64,000 nt of DNA from Lachnospiraceae bacterium (GTDB lineage Bacteria; Bacillota; Clostridia; Lachnospirales; Lachnospiraceae). Below are positions 1 to 8,524 of this stretch, in pieces (the stretch's first letter is position 1; every line of letters begins with the position of its first letter). Where the stretch lies: assembly GCA_021770755.1 (NCBI GenBank), contig JAETQI010000032.1, positions 45,921-109,920 on the forward strand. Direction: 5' to 3'. A model generated the notes under the pieces. The model had not been told where the DNA came from. It did not search any database and saw nothing but the letters and a program-made list of their open reading frames with translations. A program made the translations under genes and the position numbers.

Positions 1-1
1 C

Positions 2-355
2 ACGGATCTTGATCCTTGCGCGGCGGAGGCGGTGCGGGAAAATATGGAGGCGAACCATATCCCGCCTGAGCGGTTTGAGATGATGATCGGAAACATCATC
101 ACGGACAAGGCAGTGCAGGACAGCGTCGGCTATGAAAAATATGACATTGTTGTCGCAAATATCCTGGCGGATGTGCTCGTGCCGCTGACGCCGGTGATCA
201 TAAACCAGCTCCGGCCGGGCGGCGTGTACATCACCTCCGGGATCATCGACAACAAGGAACAGACCGTGCGCGACGCGGTGGAGGCGGCTGGGCTGGAAGT
301 CATCGAAGTGACCTGCCAGGGCGAGTGGGTGAGTGTCACGGCGCGCAAGAAGTGA
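2..355 (+). CDS. prmA: Ribosomal protein L11 methyltransferase, 3' part
   Basis: PrmA transfers methyl groups from S-adenosylmethionine to ribosomal protein L11 in the cytoplasm. The reading frame is open from base 2, so the gene begins before the window. What remains is the C-terminal part of the class I methyltransferase fold. It has the family's D-x-DP-x-A start of the strand that contacts SAM (residues TDLDPCAAEAV) and the catalytic-region motif NILADVL. It ends with the usual strand of the family (GEWVSVTARK). The rsmE gene begins 12 bases downstream in the same direction, the common prmA-rsmE arrangement in Firmicutes. The identification is firm; the missing N-terminus cannot be assessed. 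Confidence 0.93.
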   Translation, partial: TDLDPCAAEAVRENMEANHIPPERFEMMIGNIITDKAVQDSVGYEKYDIVVANILADVLVPLTPVIINQLRPGGVYITSGIIDNKEQTVRDAVEAAGLEVIEVTCQGEWVSVTARKK

Positions 356-367
356 GGATGTTGGCAT

Positions 368-1126
368 ATGTATCATTTTTTTGTAGATCCCTGCCAGATA
401 TCTGACAAGAGTGTCATCATAACAGGGGAAGATGTCAATCACATCAAGAATGTTCTCCGTCTGAAATGCGGTGATGAGATCAGCGTCAGCAACGGTATTG
501 ACGGCAGGGATTACCGCTGCGGGATCGAGAAGATCACCGGGACGGAGGTTGTCTGCACGCTTCGGTTTATCAAGGAAGACGGTGTGGAGCTGCCCTCCAG
601 GGTATATTTGTTTCAGGGGCTTCCCAAGGGAGACAAGATGGAGTTCATCATACAGAAGATGGTGGAGCTTGGCGTGCATGAGATCATTCCGGTCGCCATG
701 AAGCGCTGCGTGGTCAGGCTGGATGATAAGAAGGCAAAATCAAAAGCTGCGCGCTGGCAGGGGATCGCGGAGGCAGCCGCAAAGCAGAGCAGGCGCGGTG
801 TCGTGCCCAGAGTGCATGAGGTCATGGGCTATCAGGAAGCGCTGGCATACGCAGCAGGTATGGACATCAGACTGGTTCCCTATGAGATGGAGGATCAGCT
901 TGAGGGGGCGGCAGGTATGGCGGGAACGAGACAGGTCATCGACCGTTTAGAGCCGGGGCAGTCCGTCGCTGTCTTCATCGGACCCGAGGGCGGATTTGAG
1001 GAAAATGAGATTCAGTCAGCCATCTCGTGCGGCGTGAAGCCGATCACGCTCGGCAGACGGATCCTGCGCACGGAGACCGCAGGCATGACCGTCATGGCGT
1101 GGATCATGTACCGGCTGGAGATGTAG
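368..1126 (+). CDS. rsmE: 16S rRNA (uracil1498-N3)-methyltransferase RsmE
   Basis: RsmE methylates N3 of U1498 in 16S rRNA of the small ribosomal subunit. The protein has 252 residues, normal for the family. An N-terminal PUA-like RNA-binding part precedes a SPOUT methyltransferase domain. The SPOUT knot is visible in GPEGGF (205-210) and LGRRILRTETA (228-238), which form the SAM pocket. It lies directly behind prmA and is probably co-transcribed with it. About 140 bases of non-coding sequence separate it from the next gene; no convincing terminator was seen there. Confidence 0.95.
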   Translation: MYHFFVDPCQISDKSVIITGEDVNHIKNVLRLKCGDEISVSNGIDGRDYRCGIEKITGTEVVCTLRFIKEDGVELPSRVYLFQGLPKGDKMEFIIQKMVELGVHEIIPVAMKRCVVRLDDKKAKSKAARWQGIAEAAAKQSRRGVVPRVHEVMGYQEALAYAAGMDIRLVPYEMEDQLEGAAGMAGTRQVIDRLEPGQSVAVFIGPEGGFEENEIQSAISCGVKPITLGRRILRTETAGMTVMAWIMYRLEM

Positions 1127-1269
1127 GCGGCAAATAAAGGTTGTGGTGCACAACTGCGCACAAAATCTGAAAAGAGCGCATATTTATAGTATATGATTAC
1201 TGTTCCGGTGTTAGACATATTTTTTGTCAGTTCCGGAATGGAGACAAAATACGTTTGAAGGTGTGAAAA

Positions 1270-2427
1270 ATGATGGAAGTTTATCTTGACAACTCAGCGA
1301 CAACAAAATGTCTGCCGGAAGTCGCAGCGCTTATGACACGGATCCTGTGCGAAGACTACGGTAATCCCTCCAGCATGCACAGGAAGGGCGTGGAGGGTGA
1401 AAAATATGTGCGCTATGCCAAAGAAGTCATTGCAAGATGCATGAAAGTACAGGAAAAGGAAATACTCTTTACATCAGGGGGAACAGAATCGGACAATATC
1501 GCGCTGATCGGCGGCGCTTACGCAAACTGCCGTGCCGGCAGGCATATCATAACGACCAGGATCGAGCATCCGGCAGTACTGCAGACCTGCGCCTACCTGG
1601 AGGAGCAGGGATTTGCAGTGACATATCTTCCGGTCGATGCAAACGGCGTCATCCGCCTTGCCGATCTCGAGAAAGCGATGACAAAGAATACCATCCTGGT
1701 ATCGATCATGCACACGAACAACGAGGTCGGCGCCGTACAGCCGATCGAGCAGGCGGGTGAGCTGATCAAACGCATGAATCCCAATACGCTGTTCCACGTC
1801 GATGCGGTCCAGGGCTTTGGAAAATTTAAGATCTATCCGAAACGCATGCACATCGACCTGCTGTCCGTGAGCGCGCACAAGATCCACGGACCAAAGGGTG
1901 TCGGATTTCTGTATATCAGCGAAAAGGCGAAGGTGCGGCCGATCATCTACGGCGGCGGACAGCAGAGAGGGATGCGCTCCGGTACGGAGAATGTGCCGGG
2001 GATCGCAGGCATGGCGAGGGCTGTCGAGGAGATCTTTGCGGATTTTGATTCCAAGATCGATTATCTGTACAGTATCAAAGAGCGTTTCGTGAAGGGTGTG
2101 AGCGCCATAGACGGCATCCGGCTCAACGGCCCTGCGGGGCGGGAAGGCGCGCCGCACGTGGTCAGCGTCTCCATACAGGGCGTCCGCAGCGAAGTGATGC
2201 TGCATGCGCTCGAGGACAAAGGGATCTATGTGTCTGCGGGAAGCGCGTGCTCGTCCAACAGACCGTCTGTGTCGGCGACGCTCAAGGCGATTGGTGTCGA
2301 GAAGCAGTATCTCGACTCGACACTCCGGTTTAGCTTTAGTCTGTATACCACAGAGGCGGAGATCGACTATACGGTAAAGTGCATGGGTGAGCTGATACCG
2401 ATGCTCAGACACTACACCAGGCAGTAG
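1270..2427 (+). CDS. Cysteine desulfurase, NifS/IscS family
   Basis: This PLP enzyme takes sulfur from L-cysteine as a protein persulfide. The 385-residue protein is a class V aminotransferase-fold desulfurase. The PLP lysine is K204 in SAHKIHGPKG, and the sulfur-accepting cysteine is C327 in SAGSACSSNRPS. The SSCSS/SACSS loop type is that of group II NifS proteins. thiI follows 64 bases downstream, so the likely job is sulfur supply for 4-thiouridine in tRNA, as for NifZ-ThiI of Bacillus. Either of two adjacent ATG codons (1270 or 1273) could start it. No IscU scaffold is nearby, which argues against a general Fe-S assembly role. Confidence 0.93.
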   Translation: MMEVYLDNSATTKCLPEVAALMTRILCEDYGNPSSMHRKGVEGEKYVRYAKEVIARCMKVQEKEILFTSGGTESDNIALIGGAYANCRAGRHIITTRIEHPAVLQTCAYLEEQGFAVTYLPVDANGVIRLADLEKAMTKNTILVSIMHTNNEVGAVQPIEQAGELIKRMNPNTLFHVDAVQGFGKFKIYPKRMHIDLLSVSAHKIHGPKGVGFLYISEKAKVRPIIYGGGQQRGMRSGTENVPGIAGMARAVEEIFADFDSKIDYLYSIKERFVKGVSAIDGIRLNGPAGREGAPHVVSVSIQGVRSEVMLHALEDKGIYVSAGSACSSNRPSVSATLKAIGVEKQYLDSTLRFSFSLYTTEAEIDYTVKCMGELIPMLRHYTRQ

Positions 2428-2491
2428 CGGCAGCGCAGGTTTCATACAGAAGGTTTGCGATCCGGCGGGATCACAGAAGAAGGAGAGGGAT

Positions 2492-3676
2492 ATGTACAGA
2501 TCATTTTTAATAAAGTATGCGGAGATCGGCGTGAAGGGGAAGAACAGATATCTGTTTGAGGACAGATTGTGCGACCAGATCCGGTATGCGCTGACGCGCT
2601 GCGAGGGTACATTTGAAGTGACAAAGTCGCAGGGGCGGATCTACGTCAATTCGCTCTCGGAATTTGATTACGAGGAGACTATAGAAAACTTAAAGACCGT
2701 GTTTGGCGTGACGGGCATCTGCCCTGTAGTGCATGTGGAGGACGAAGGATTTGAAAAGCTCTGCCAGGATGTGATCGGCTATATCGACCGGGTGTATCCC
2801 GATAAAAATTTCACATTCAAGGTCGAGGCGCGCAGGGCAAGGAAAAACTATCCGAAAAATTCCATGGAGATCAACTGCGATATCGGGGAGGCGCTGCTCG
2901 ATGCGTTTCCCGCGCTGCGGGTTGACGTGCACAGACCGGATGTGATGCTGCGCATCGAGGTGCGGGAAAAGATCTATATCTACTCGACAGTCATTCCGGG
3001 GCCGGGCGGTCTTCCGATCGGAACAAACGGAAAAGGCATGCTGCTCTTGTCGGGCGGTATCGACTCGCCGGTTGCGGGATATATGATCGCCAAACGCGGC
3101 GTCAGGATCGATGCCGTGTACTTTAGCGCACCGCCTTATACGAGTGAGCGCGCCACGCAGAAAGTGCTCGACCTGGCAAGAACCGTGTCCAGATACAGCG
3201 GACCGATCAGTCTGCACATCATCAATTTCACGGATATTCAGTTGTATATATACGATCAGTGCCCGCATGACGAGCTGACGATCATCATGAGACGCTACAT
3301 GATGCGCATAGCGGAGGAGATCGCAAAGAAGAGCGGATGTATGGGGCTGATCACAGGGGAGAGCATCGGTCAGGTAGCCTCGCAGACCATGCAGTCGCTC
3401 ATGGCGACGAACGATGTGTGTACGCTGCCGGTCTACAGACCGCTCATCGGTTTTGACAAGCAGGAGATCGTGGAGATCTCAGAGAAGATCGATACATACG
3501 AGACATCGATCCAGCCCTATGAGGACTGCTGCACGATCTTCGTGGCAAAGCATCCGGTGACAAAACCCAACCTCAACGTGATACGGGCTCATGAGAGGAA
3601 CCTTGACGAGAGGATCGACGAACTGGTGAGGACGGCACTGGAAACGGATGAAGTGGTCGAGATCGTTTATCGGTAA
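2492..3676 (+). CDS. thiI: tRNA 4-thiouridine synthase ThiI
   Basis: ThiI adenylates U8 of tRNA and replaces the oxygen with sulfur. Domain order in the 394 residues is an N-terminal ferredoxin-like domain, a THUMP RNA-binding domain (about 60-165) and a PP-loop ATPase with SGGIDS at 187-192. The C-terminal rhodanese domain of the E. coli protein is missing, as in Bacillus and most Firmicutes; these forms receive sulfur directly from a partner desulfurase, here the upstream gene. The ribosome binding site AAGGAGAGGG is strong. The gene converges with the minus-strand HPr-like gene. Confidence 0.95.
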   Translation: MYRSFLIKYAEIGVKGKNRYLFEDRLCDQIRYALTRCEGTFEVTKSQGRIYVNSLSEFDYEETIENLKTVFGVTGICPVVHVEDEGFEKLCQDVIGYIDRVYPDKNFTFKVEARRARKNYPKNSMEINCDIGEALLDAFPALRVDVHRPDVMLRIEVREKIYIYSTVIPGPGGLPIGTNGKGMLLLSGGIDSPVAGYMIAKRGVRIDAVYFSAPPYTSERATQKVLDLARTVSRYSGPISLHIINFTDIQLYIYDQCPHDELTIIMRRYMMRIAEEIAKKSGCMGLITGESIGQVASQTMQSLMATNDVCTLPVYRPLIGFDKQEIVEISEKIDTYETSIQPYEDCCTIFVAKHPVTKPNLNVIRAHERNLDERIDELVRTALETDEVVEIVYR

Positions 3677-3682
3677 AACAAA

Positions 3683-3706
3683 ACCGGGTACATCGCTGTA
3701 CCCGGT
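3683..3706 (-). terminator. Hairpin terminator for the HPr-like gene
   Basis: A perfect 10-base stem (3683-3692 with 3697-3706, loop TCGC) lies between the convergent genes thiI and the HPr-like gene. Read on the minus strand it is followed by a T-rich run (TTTGTTTTA), the normal form of an intrinsic terminator. On the plus strand the sequence after the stem is AAATG, so thiI would use it poorly. Confidence 0.7.
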
Positions 3707-3790
3707 AAATGTTCAACTCGTCGAATATTCAAGTTTTGATATCTGAGCTTTGCGGACAAGATATCAGTATGTATCACTGCTGTGCGGATA

Positions 3791-4021
3791 CTATACCAAA
3801 TAAGGCTTTAATACCTCCATAACCTCATCTACGCCGCTTTCAGCATGAATATTCAGATCGATGGGCTTAGAAAGATCTAAGCTGAAGATACCCATGATAG
3901 ACTTTGCATCTATTACGTATCTGCCTGAAACAAGGTCAAAATCATAATCGAACTTTGTGATATCGTTAACGAAAGATTTTACCTTATCAATAGAGTTTAA
4001 AGAAATCTGAACTGTTTTCAT
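3791..4021 (-). CDS. HPr-like protein lacking the phosphorylatable histidine
   Basis: The 76-residue product has the HPr fold signature in its second half: DAKSIMGIFSL (38-48), where S41 corresponds to the regulatory Ser46 of HPr, and the C-terminal helix GVDEVMEVLKPYL. The first half lacks the GLHARPA motif that carries His15, so it cannot pass phosphate in the sugar phosphotransferase system. This recalls Crh of Bacillus, which keeps Ser46 but lost His15 and acts only in carbon regulation. That role here is inference. The start is the ATG at 4021, with AGGAGG eight bases upstream on the minus strand; a longer frame to 4051 has no such site. Confidence 0.75.
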   Translation of the reverse strand: MKTVQISLNSIDKVKSFVNDITKFDYDFDLVSGRYVIDAKSIMGIFSLDLSKPIDLNIHAESGVDEVMEVLKPYLV

Positions 4022-4209
4022 TCTGACTACCTCCTTTATTTTACCTTCCATTTAATAATAAAGGTAATCGGCGGAAAAGTCAACAACAGACCGAAAACAG
4101 TTGTAATGAAAATTGACGAAAATATGTAAAAAATATGTACAAATTGACTTTCCGGTCCCAAGATACCGCAGGATTCGGGGGCTTACCCAGAGAAAGGATA
4201 AACGGCAAA

Positions 4210-5511
4210 ATGAAAACAGTGGCATATCATAACCTTGGCTGCAAGGTAAATTCGTACGAGATGGACGCCATGCTGCAGTCATTGCGGCAAAACGGATATC
4301 AGATCGTGCCATTTGACCAAAAAGCAGACATCTACATCGTAAATACCTGCACAGTGACCAATATCGCGGACAGAAAGAGCAGGCAGATGCTCCACAAGGC
4401 GAAAAAGACCAACCCGGAAGGGATCGTTGTGGCGGTAGGCTGCTATGTGCAGACCGACGCGCAGGCGGTGGAGGCGGACAGTGCGGTGGATCTGGTGATC
4501 GGAAACAACAGGAAAAAAGATCTTGTCGCAATCCTCGAGAGCTATATGGACGGCGTGGAGCGTGAGCGTGTGATCGACATCAATCACACGTCGGAGTACG
4601 AGGAGATGCGGCTCACATCGACGACAGAGCACACCCGTGCATACATCAAGATACAGGACGGATGCAACCAGTTCTGCACATACTGCATGATACCTTATGC
4701 GAGAGGACGCGTCAGGAGCCGCAAAGAGCAGGATGTGATCGGTGAGATCAGGGGGCTCGTGTCGGCGGGCTGCAAAGAGTTCGTGCTGACCGGAATACAT
4801 ATCAGTTCATATGGCATGGACGCTGGTATGGACCTGCTGACACTCGTGCAGGCGATCGACGCGGTCGAGGGCGTGGAGCGGATCCGCCTAGGCTCCCTTG
4901 AACCGCGCATTGTCACAGAAGCATTTGCCGAAGGACTGGCAGGGCTGCAGCACATCTGTCCGCATTTTCATCTATCGCTCCAGAGCGGTTGTGAGACCGT
5001 GCTAAAGCGCATGAACCGCCACTATACGCCGGAGGAATACCTGCAAGGGGTCCGGCTGCTGCGCGGGGCGTTTGCCCATCCGGCGATCACCACGGATGTG
5101 ATCGTGGGATTTCCGGGGGAGACCGACGAAGAATTTGAGGAATGCAGGCAGTTTGTGGAGGCAGCGGACTTTTATGAGATGCACATTTTCAAATATTCCA
5201 GGCGCAGGGGGACGAAGGCGGCAGTGATGCCCATGCAGGTGCCGGAGGAGACAAAGACCAGGAGGAGCGGTGTGCTGCAGTCCATTGCCAGACGGGATTC
5301 GAAGCGATTCCGGTCTTATTATGTCGGTAAGGATGTGGAGGTGTTGTTTGAGGAAGAGAAAGAGATCGGGGGAAAAGCTTACTGGCTTGGGCACACGGCT
5401 GAGTATGTGAAGGTGGCGGCTGCCAGCCGCGGCGATACGATCCAAAATAAGCTGATCACAGGAAAAGTCACCGGTTTTCTCGAGGACGGGATCCTGTTGA
5501 TGGAGTATTAA
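4210..5511 (+). CDS. mtaB: tRNA t6A methylthiotransferase MtaB
   Basis: MtaB is a radical SAM enzyme that converts t6A to ms2t6A at position 37 of tRNAs. From the ATG at 4210 the protein has 433 residues. The N-terminal MTTase domain holds the cluster cysteines C11, C47 and C78; the radical SAM triad is C152, C156, C159; a TRAM domain closes the protein (about 370-433). The motif NLGCKVNSYE at the N-terminus separates MtaB from MiaB and RimO. An upstream in-frame extension to 4135 has no good ribosome binding site and adds residues foreign to the family. Confidence 0.94.
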   Translation: MKTVAYHNLGCKVNSYEMDAMLQSLRQNGYQIVPFDQKADIYIVNTCTVTNIADRKSRQMLHKAKKTNPEGIVVAVGCYVQTDAQAVEADSAVDLVIGNNRKKDLVAILESYMDGVERERVIDINHTSEYEEMRLTSTTEHTRAYIKIQDGCNQFCTYCMIPYARGRVRSRKEQDVIGEIRGLVSAGCKEFVLTGIHISSYGMDAGMDLLTLVQAIDAVEGVERIRLGSLEPRIVTEAFAEGLAGLQHICPHFHLSLQSGCETVLKRMNRHYTPEEYLQGVRLLRGAFAHPAITTDVIVGFPGETDEEFEECRQFVEAADFYEMHIFKYSRRRGTKAAVMPMQVPEETKTRRSGVLQSIARRDSKRFRSYYVGKDVEVLFEEEKEIGGKAYWLGHTAEYVKVAAASRGDTIQNKLITGKVTGFLEDGILLMEY

Positions 5512-5533
5512 TGTAGTTTTCGCGCTGTAACTC

Positions 5534-5562
5534 TTGAATTTTGTACAGAATTAAGTTATGAT
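5534..5562 (+). promoter_or_regulatory. Sigma-A type promoter of the ireB operon
   Basis: TTGAAT (5534-5539) and TATGAT (5557-5562) are separated by exactly 17 bases, a near-consensus housekeeping promoter. It lies 47 bases upstream of the ireB start and would drive ireB, ruvX and the DUF1292 gene. Confidence 0.75.
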
Positions 5563-5608
5563 ATGTATAACAATGCAAAAGGAGAACTGATTGGAAGGGA
5601 CATAGCGA

Positions 5609-5896
5609 ATGGAAGATTTGACACGCACACAATTCATACAGTTAGCGCCGGAGGATCTCGGGGAGACTACTTCGGTCAATGAGGTGATCGCTTCTGTCTA
5701 TGCTGCTCTTACAGAGAAGGGGTACAATCCGGTGAATCAGATCGTTGGTTATATCATGTCAGGGGATCCGACCTACATCACCAGCCACAAGGGTGCGCGT
5801 GCCATGATCATGAAGGTGGAGCGGGACGAGCTTGTGGAGGAGATGTTAAAGTCGTATATCCACAATGCAGGCTGGAACAGGATTGGCAGATTTTAG
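5609..5896 (+). CDS. ireB: IreB family regulatory protein (UPF0297)
   Basis: The 95-residue product matches the IreB family in length and pattern: an N-terminal threonine-rich segment ([25 protein letters not shown]) and a conserved middle ([27 protein letters not shown], here split across 40-66). In Enterococcus, IreB is phosphorylated by the Ser/Thr kinase IreK and adjusts cephalosporin resistance; the threonines near the N-terminus fit this. It begins the cassette ireB-ruvX-DUF1292, which is conserved in Firmicutes. A good promoter lies just upstream. No catalytic motif is expected or seen. Confidence 0.93.
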   Translation: MEDLTRTQFIQLAPEDLGETTSVNEVIASVYAALTEKGYNPVNQIVGYIMSGDPTYITSHKGARAMIMKVERDELVEEMLKSYIHNAGWNRIGRF

Positions 5897-5913
5897 TCAC
5901 GATGGAGAGATAC

Positions 5914-6357
5914 ATGAGAAAAATGGGACTGGATTTCGGGGCAAAGACAGTGGGAGTGGCGATCAGCGACCCGCTGCTCATCACAGCCCAGGGAATTGAG
6001 ATTGTACGCAGAAAGTCTGAGAGCAAGCTTCGCCAGACATTGGCAAGGATCGAAGAATTGATCGTGGAGTACGAGGTAGATGAGATCGTGCTTGGTTATC
6101 CCAAGAATATGAATAACACTGAGGGAGAACGGGTGGAGAAGACACTTGCCTTTAAGGAAATGCTCGAGAGGAGGACGGGGCTTAGTGTTGAGCTGTGGGA
6201 CGAGCGTTTGACCACGGTGGCAGCAGACAAAGCGATGATGGAAGCCGGTATAAGACGTGAGGAGCGGAAAGAGCACGTTGACAGGATAGCGGCAGTTTTT
6301 ATTTTGCAGGGGTATCTGGATCATCTTAAAAATAAGGAAGGGTATGGAACACAATAA
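5914..6357 (+). CDS. ruvX: Holliday junction resolvase-like RNase RuvX (YqgF)
   Basis: RuvX is an RNase H-fold nuclease implicated in 16S rRNA 5' end maturation, and possibly in recombination. From the ATG at 5914 (GGAGAG just upstream) the protein has 147 residues. It shows the family landmarks: [13 protein letters not shown] at the N-terminus with the first catalytic Asp, [12 protein letters not shown] in the middle, DERLTT, and a last Asp in [12 protein letters not shown]. An alternative ATG at 5902 lacks a ribosome binding site. The stop codon overlaps the next start by one base, indicating translational coupling. Confidence 0.93.
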   Translation: MRKMGLDFGAKTVGVAISDPLLITAQGIEIVRRKSESKLRQTLARIEELIVEYEVDEIVLGYPKNMNNTEGERVEKTLAFKEMLERRTGLSVELWDERLTTVAADKAMMEAGIRREERKEHVDRIAAVFILQGYLDHLKNKEGYGTQ

Positions 6358-6617
6358 TGGAAAAGATAACCTTTAAGCCGGAGGGCGGGGAGGCAGCAGT
6401 GGATTTCTACGTGCTGGAGCAGACGACGATCGGCGGGGTGAATTATATTTTGGTAACAGATGCGGAGGAAGGGGAGGATGGCGAAGCATATATCCTGAGG
6501 GCATTTTCCGGTGTGGACGAGCACGAGCAGGTTTATCGTATGGTGGAGGATGATGCAGAACTTGCGGCCATAGCGGATGTCTTTGAAAATATGCTGGACG
6601 ACACCGACCTGGTTTGA
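6357..6617 (+). CDS. DUF1292 domain protein
   Basis: An acidic 86-residue protein of the DUF1292 (YrzB-like) family, whose function is unknown. Its start codon overlaps the ruvX stop (TAATG), so the two are translated together. The order ireB-ruvX-DUF1292 matches yrzL-yrrK-yrzB of Bacillus. The pattern of beta strands (ITFKP, DFYVLEQTTIGG, YILVTDAEE, EAYILRAF) and the C-terminal helix fit the family. No membrane segment or catalytic motif is visible. Confidence 0.85.
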   Translation: MEKITFKPEGGEAAVDFYVLEQTTIGGVNYILVTDAEEGEDGEAYILRAFSGVDEHEQVYRMVEDDAELAAIADVFENMLDDTDLV

Positions 6618-6625
6618 TATGCACA

Positions 6626-6800
6626 CGGTCACCCCAAGGAAGATAGTCAGCGTACGCTGACGGGTGCCCGGCGCATGAGCAGTGGAAGCAAGCGCTTCCC
6701 TGCTCGATAAAAGTACCCGGTCACCCCAAGGAAGATAGTCAGCGTACGCTGACGGGTGCCCGGCGCACGAACAGTGGAAGCAAGCGCTTCCCTGCTCGAT
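6626..6800. repeat. Two direct copies of an 83-base two-hairpin intergenic repeat
   Basis: Copies at 6626-6708 and 6718-6800 differ at only two positions and are 9 bases apart. Each holds a 16-base perfect palindrome (6646-6661 and 6738-6753) inside a CACCC/GGGTG arm pair. A second hairpin follows, with arms GGAAGC and GCTTCC framed by GAGCAG (GAACAG in the second copy) and TGCTC and ending in TCGAT. The second hairpin has the same design as those at 56846-57019 and 61652-61677, so this is a dispersed, non-coding repeat family of this genome. The block separates the DUF1292 gene from RNase J. Confidence 0.85.
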
Positions 6801-6837
6801 TAAGGAAACGAATCAAAAACGTTACGGGAGGTAAATT

Positions 6838-8508
6838 TTGAAACAGAATAAACAAAATACTTCAAAGCTTAAGATCATACCGCTGGGTGGTCTTGAGCAG
6901 ATTGGAATGAACATTACTGCCTTTGAGTATGAAGACAGTATTGTTGTGGTGGACTGCGGTCTGAGTTTCCCGGCAGACGACATGCTGGGGGTTGATCTTG
7001 TGATACCGGACGTCACCTATCTGAAAAACAACCAGGACAAGGTGAAAGGCTTTGTCATCACGCACGGGCATGAGGATCATATCGGAGCGCTGCCGTATGT
7101 GCTCAAGGAGCTCAATGTTCCGGTGTACGCCACAAAGCTTACGATGGGTATCATCGAGAACAAGCTCACAGAGCACAATCTGATCCACAATGTGCGCAGA
7201 AAAGTGGTCAAATTCGGGCAGAATATCAATCTTGGATGCTTCCGGATCGAGTTTATCAAGACAAACCACAGCATCGTGGATGCGGCGGCGCTTGCGATCT
7301 ACTCGCCGGCAGGTATCGTGGTGCACACAGGGGACTTCAAGGTGGATTATACGCCTGTGTACGGCGACGCCATCGATCTGCAGCGGTTTGCGGAGCTTGG
7401 CAAGAAAGGTGTGCTGGCGCTGATGTGCGACAGTACCAACGCGGAGAGACCGGGATTTACCCCGTCGGAGAAGAAGCTTGGACCTGTGTTCGATATGCTG
7501 TTTGAGGAGCATAAGAAAACGAGGATCATCATTGCGACGTTTGCGTCAAACGTGGACAGGGTGCAGCAGATCATCAACACGGCGGACAAATTTGGCAGAA
7601 AAGTGGTGGTCGAGGGGCGGAGCATGGTCAATATCATAGAGACTGCCTCCAATCTCAACCGGATCAGCATACCGGACAATACGCTGATCGATATCGAGCG
7701 GCTCAAGAATTATCCCAAGGATAAGACAGTCATCATCACGACCGGCAGCCAGGGAGAGAGTATGGCGGCGCTCAGCCGCATGGCGAGCGGCATGCACAAA
7801 AAGATCTCTATCGGAAAGGGTGATACGGTCATCTTTTCTTCCAATCCGATCCCGGGAAATGAGAAGGCAGTCACGAAGGTGATCAATGAGCTCTTTAAGA
7901 AGGGCGCAGATGTCATATTCCAGGACACACATGTGTCGGGACATGCCTGCCAGGAGGAGATCAAGCTGATCTATACACTCACAAAACCCAAGTACGCGGT
8001 GCCGGTGCACGGGGAGTTTAAGCATCTAAAGGCGCAGGCAAAGATCGCCATCGACCTTGGGATCGATAAGGATGACGTGTTCATATTGCAGTCGGGGGAC
8101 GTGCTTGCCATGGATGACAATGGTGCGAGCATCACTGGAAAAGTGCCGGTGGGTGCAGTGCTTGTCGACGGGCTTGGTGTCGGTGATGTCGGCAATGTGG
8201 TGCTGCGGGACAGACAGCATCTTGCCGAGGATGGCATCCTGATCGTGGTGATGTCCTTAGACGGCGGTTCAGGAGAGCTGCTCGCAGGACCGGATATCGT
8301 GTCGAGGGGATTTGTGTATGTCAAGGAGTCGGATGAGCTGCTGGACGAGGCGCGCAAGGTGATCGAGAAGGCAGTACTTGGCTGCCTTAAGAAAAATATC
8401 ACGGACTGGGGTAAGATCAAGGGGACGATCAAGGATACGCTGAGCGAATTCGTGTGGAAAAAGACGAAGAGACGTCCAATGATCCTGCCGATCATCATGG
8501 AGATATAG
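6838..8508 (+). CDS. rnj: Ribonuclease J
   Basis: RNase J is a zinc-dependent 5'-3' exonuclease and endonuclease central to mRNA decay and rRNA maturation in Firmicutes. The 556 residues contain the metallo-beta-lactamase motif HGHEDH (76-81), the beta-CASP region with TGSQGE, and motifs such as HVSGHA and PVHGEFKHL that complete the metal site and substrate channel. The start is TTG at 6838, six bases after GGGAGG. The length is typical. It follows the intergenic repeat pair and is probably transcribed together with the MltG-like gene 16 bases downstream. Confidence 0.96.
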   Translation: MKQNKQNTSKLKIIPLGGLEQIGMNITAFEYEDSIVVVDCGLSFPADDMLGVDLVIPDVTYLKNNQDKVKGFVITHGHEDHIGALPYVLKELNVPVYATKLTMGIIENKLTEHNLIHNVRRKVVKFGQNINLGCFRIEFIKTNHSIVDAAALAIYSPAGIVVHTGDFKVDYTPVYGDAIDLQRFAELGKKGVLALMCDSTNAERPGFTPSEKKLGPVFDMLFEEHKKTRIIIATFASNVDRVQQIINTADKFGRKVVVEGRSMVNIIETASNLNRISIPDNTLIDIERLKNYPKDKTVIITTGSQGESMAALSRMASGMHKKISIGKGDTVIFSSNPIPGNEKAVTKVINELFKKGADVIFQDTHVSGHACQEEIKLIYTLTKPKYAVPVHGEFKHLKAQAKIAIDLGIDKDDVFILQSGDVLAMDDNGASITGKVPVGAVLVDGLGVGDVGNVVLRDRQHLAEDGILIVVMSLDGGSGELLAGPDIVSRGFVYVKESDELLDEARKVIEKAVLGCLKKNITDWGKIKGTIKDTLSEFVWKKTKRRPMILPIIMEI

Positions 8509-8524
8509 CAGCGGAGGTAGGGTA

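Noticed and set aside
1474..2445. Long minus-strand open frame (323 codons) over the cysteine desulfurase gene
   Set aside because: It lies fully antisense to a well-supported gene, has no recognisable domain, and has the His/Arg/Asp-rich composition of an antisense shadow.
3683..3706. Hairpin considered as the thiI terminator
   Set aside because: The T-rich side lies on the minus-strand exit, so it better serves the HPr-like gene; use by thiI is possible but weak.
6626..6800. Paired repeats considered as a short CRISPR array
   Set aside because: There are only two units of 83 bases separated by 9 bases, the repeats hold long palindromes, and there is no cas gene.
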